A program made the position numbers and the translations under genes. A stretch of 64,000 nt of DNA from Hoylesella oralis ATCC 33269 (GTDB lineage Bacteria > Bacteroidota > Bacteroidia > Bacteroidales > Bacteroidaceae), in contig NZ_GL833119.1 in assembly GCF_000185145.2 (NCBI RefSeq), positions 310,001 through 374,000 on the forward strand, in the 5' to 3' direction. Of this stretch, positions 62,497-64,000 are shown in pieces. A model generated the notes under the pieces. That model worked only from the letters and a program-made list of their open reading frames with translations, was not told the origin of the DNA and made no database searches. Position 1 is the first letter of the stretch, and every line of letters begins with the position of its first letter.

Positions 62497-64000
62497 TCAA
62501 GCCTCTTTCTGGCGTGTTCCCATGCGTGCCTCTACCACATTGACCACGTAATCGCCAAGTTTTTCGCATTCTTGCACGATATCCATGTACATCGTTCCGA
62601 TGGCATACGTATATTCGTGATTATTTACGTCGTTGATATTCTGGCTCTTCAGCTGATCTCTGTAGTTGTTAATCTCATTCTCGATATTGAATGAACGATT
62701 GGCATCCAGCTCGTCTTTACGGCCGAGGAACAACGACTGCATCTGACTGAGAGCATCGTCGGTAAGCTCGAACATCTGGTGTAAGTGCTCGTATTGGCGT
62801 TCTGTAAAGTCTTCCTTGCCGTTCAACTTGCGTTTCAGCGTGCGCGCAATGTTGTAACAGCTATCGCCTATGCTCTCTATTTCGGAAATTTCGCGCAACA
62901 TAGCACGTATCTTCGCCTTGGTTTCATCACTTAAATGGGCGTCGCTTACCTGATCTAAGTATTTTGCAATCTCTATCTCCATGTTATCGCTGATACCTTC
63001 GTACTTCTCGATACGTGTAAATATCTTTACGAAACTGCTGTCGTCTTTGGTGCCGAGCAACTCTCTAACCATACCGAACATACGGTGTATGCGCTCTGCA
63101 AAGGAACTGATTTCCTTATGTGCTTCGAGAACAGAGAGCTCGGGTGTCTTCATTATGCCACCCTGAATGAAGCGTAAACGGAATTCCTCTTCCTCTTCTT
63201 TCTTGCCGGGTTTAATCACCCAGCATGCTACACGCTCTATTTGCGGTATAAACCAAATAAGAATAGCGGTATTGAATACGTTGAAACAGGTGTGGAAAGC
63301 GGCGAGTACGACCGGTAATTTTATGGATAAATCGTGGGCAGAAAGATGTGAAGTGGCGGGATCATAACCAACAAGATGGCATACACCATTGACAAAAGGA
63401 TAGAAAAGGCACAATACCCAGATAACACCGAATGCATTGAAAAGGAAATGTGCAAAGGCTGTTCGCCGTGCTTGCGTATTTGAACCGAGAGCAGCAAGAT
63501 TGGCTGTAAGGGTTGTTCCGATATTCTCTCCCATCACCAAAGCAATGCCGAGATAAATAGGTAGTACACCAGTAGAGCAAAGCAGAATGGTAATGGCCAT
63601 GACTGCAGCCGAAGATTGAACGATACACGTAATGATGGTACCTATCAAAAGGAAGATAAATATGGAAAAATAGCTGTTCACATCGAAAGAACCAAAGAAA
63701 TCTATAACACCTTTGTTGTTCTGTAAATCAAGTGATTTGCCTGCATCGCTCAACAAAACAAGGCTGAAAAAGAGGAAAGCTATACCAAATAGAAAATCTC
63801 CTTTGTATCGGTATCGGCGCGAATAGATAAGTATAATACCTACCAAAAAGGCGGGAAAGACAAAGTTAGTGAGATCCAACGAGTATCCCAGCGACATGAT
63901 CCAGGCTGTAAGCGTAGTTCCAATGTTAGCACCCATAATGACCGATATCGCTTGTGCCAGCGTGAGAAGTCCTGCATTGACGAATGAAACGGTCATCACA
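62497..64000 (-). CDS. Na+/phosphate cotransporter family protein with PhoU domain (5' end cut)
   Basis: The visible 500 residues are the end of a PF02690-type NptA protein. The left part has about seven membrane helices with the duplicated signatures GANIGTTLTAWIMS and GENIGTTLTANLAA, plus QSSAAVMAITILL. After about residue 280 there is a cytoplasmic PhoU-like helical domain (ISSFAERIHRMFGMV to VEARMGTRQKE). Such proteins import phosphate with sodium or help regulate its efflux. The start and the first repeat lie beyond base 64000. Confidence 0.93.
   Translation of the reverse strand, partial: VMTVSFVNAGLLTLAQAISVIMGANIGTTLTAWIMSLGYSLDLTNFVFPAFLVGIILIYSRRYRYKGDFLFGIAFLFFSLVLLSDAGKSLDLQNNKGVIDFFGSFDVNSYFSIFIFLLIGTIITCIVQSSAAVMAITILLCSTGVLPIYLGIALVMGENIGTTLTANLAALGSNTQARRTAFAHFLFNAFGVIWVLCLFYPFVNGVCHLVGYDPATSHLSAHDLSIKLPVVLAAFHTCFNVFNTAILIWFIPQIERVACWVIKPGKKEEEEEFRLRFIQGGIMKTPELSVLEAHKEISSFAERIHRMFGMVRELLGTKDDSSFVKIFTRIEKYEGISDNMEIEIAKYLDQVSDAHLSDETKAKIRAMLREISEIESIGDSCYNIARTLKRKLNGKEDFTERQYEHLHQMFELTDDALSQMQSLFLGRKDELDANRSFNIENEINNYRDQLKSQNINDVNNHEYTYAIGTMYMDIVQECEKLGDYVVNVVEARMGTRQKEA

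Overview
The window looks like a piece of a Bacteroidales chromosome, most likely from the family Prevotellaceae. The evidence is promoters of the Bacteroidetes form (TTTG, about 19 bases, TAnnTTTG), few Shine-Dalgarno sequences, a hybrid two-component regulator fused to an AraC domain, a fused SecDF, TlpA-like proteins with DUF4369 domains, DUF4271, several FKBP lipoproteins and a sugar-degradation locus. The genus is inference. No insertion sequence, prophage, CRISPR array or rRNA operon was seen. Most genes are housekeeping and sit in short operons.

Layout. 1-6.6 kb (minus): a secreted TIM-barrel hydrolase-like protein cut by the left edge, a SanA-like protein, a truncated glycosyltransferase, YifB, a thioredoxin-fold lipoprotein without its CxxC and an OmpA/TPR lipoprotein; two tRNAs (Leu, Gly) lie just upstream. 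7.2-13.6 kb (minus): four-cysteine lipoprotein, argH, SRPBCC protein, pyrE, comF, recX, TlpA-like protein, prmC. 13.6-16.5 kb (plus): ribD, then a DUF2141 / membrane protein / winged-helix cluster. 16.6-24.4 kb (minus): cysteine desulfidase family protein, DsbD, metG, two tandem deoxynucleoside kinases. 24.7-32.9 kb (minus): a carbohydrate locus with a double GH43, a hybrid two-component system and a secreted alpha/alpha-barrel protein, without SusC/SusD. 33.0-34.6 kb: a possible small RNA, two copies of a promoter-bearing repeat, tRNA-Arg and an ADP-ribosylglycohydrolase. 34.7-40.8 kb (minus): lipoprotein, secDF, an exonuclease/endonuclease/phosphatase protein, rhomboid protease. 41.0-47.9 kb: HU (plus), then tRNA-Gln, tyrS, yidD, rnpA, hemD, DUF4271, metK and xerD (minus). 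48.2-53.9 kb (plus): aroQ, O-methyltransferase, M16 peptidase, rbfA, LolC/E permease. 54.1-60.2 kb (minus): M28 peptidase, a fused C26-M19 peptidase, an Lrp regulator, three FKBP isomerases. 60.6-62.3 kb (plus): zinc-less sirtuin, GNAT acetyltransferase, DUF1893. 62.5-64 kb (minus): Na/Pi cotransporter, cut by the right edge.

How genes fit together. The metK-DUF4271-hemD-rnpA-yidD run joins methylation-cofactor, tetrapyrrole, RNase P and membrane-insertion functions under one canonical promoter. The GH43/regulator/barrel locus is a small inducible glycan-use unit whose substrate cannot be named from sequence. The Lrp / C26-M19 / M28 run looks like a peptide and glutamyl-compound scavenging operon. 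The least expected items are a 66-bp tandem repeat carrying a complete promoter at two sites 14 kb apart, a structured candidate small RNA near 33 kb, the C26-M19 fusion, and the zinc-less sirtuin directly followed by an acetyltransferase.
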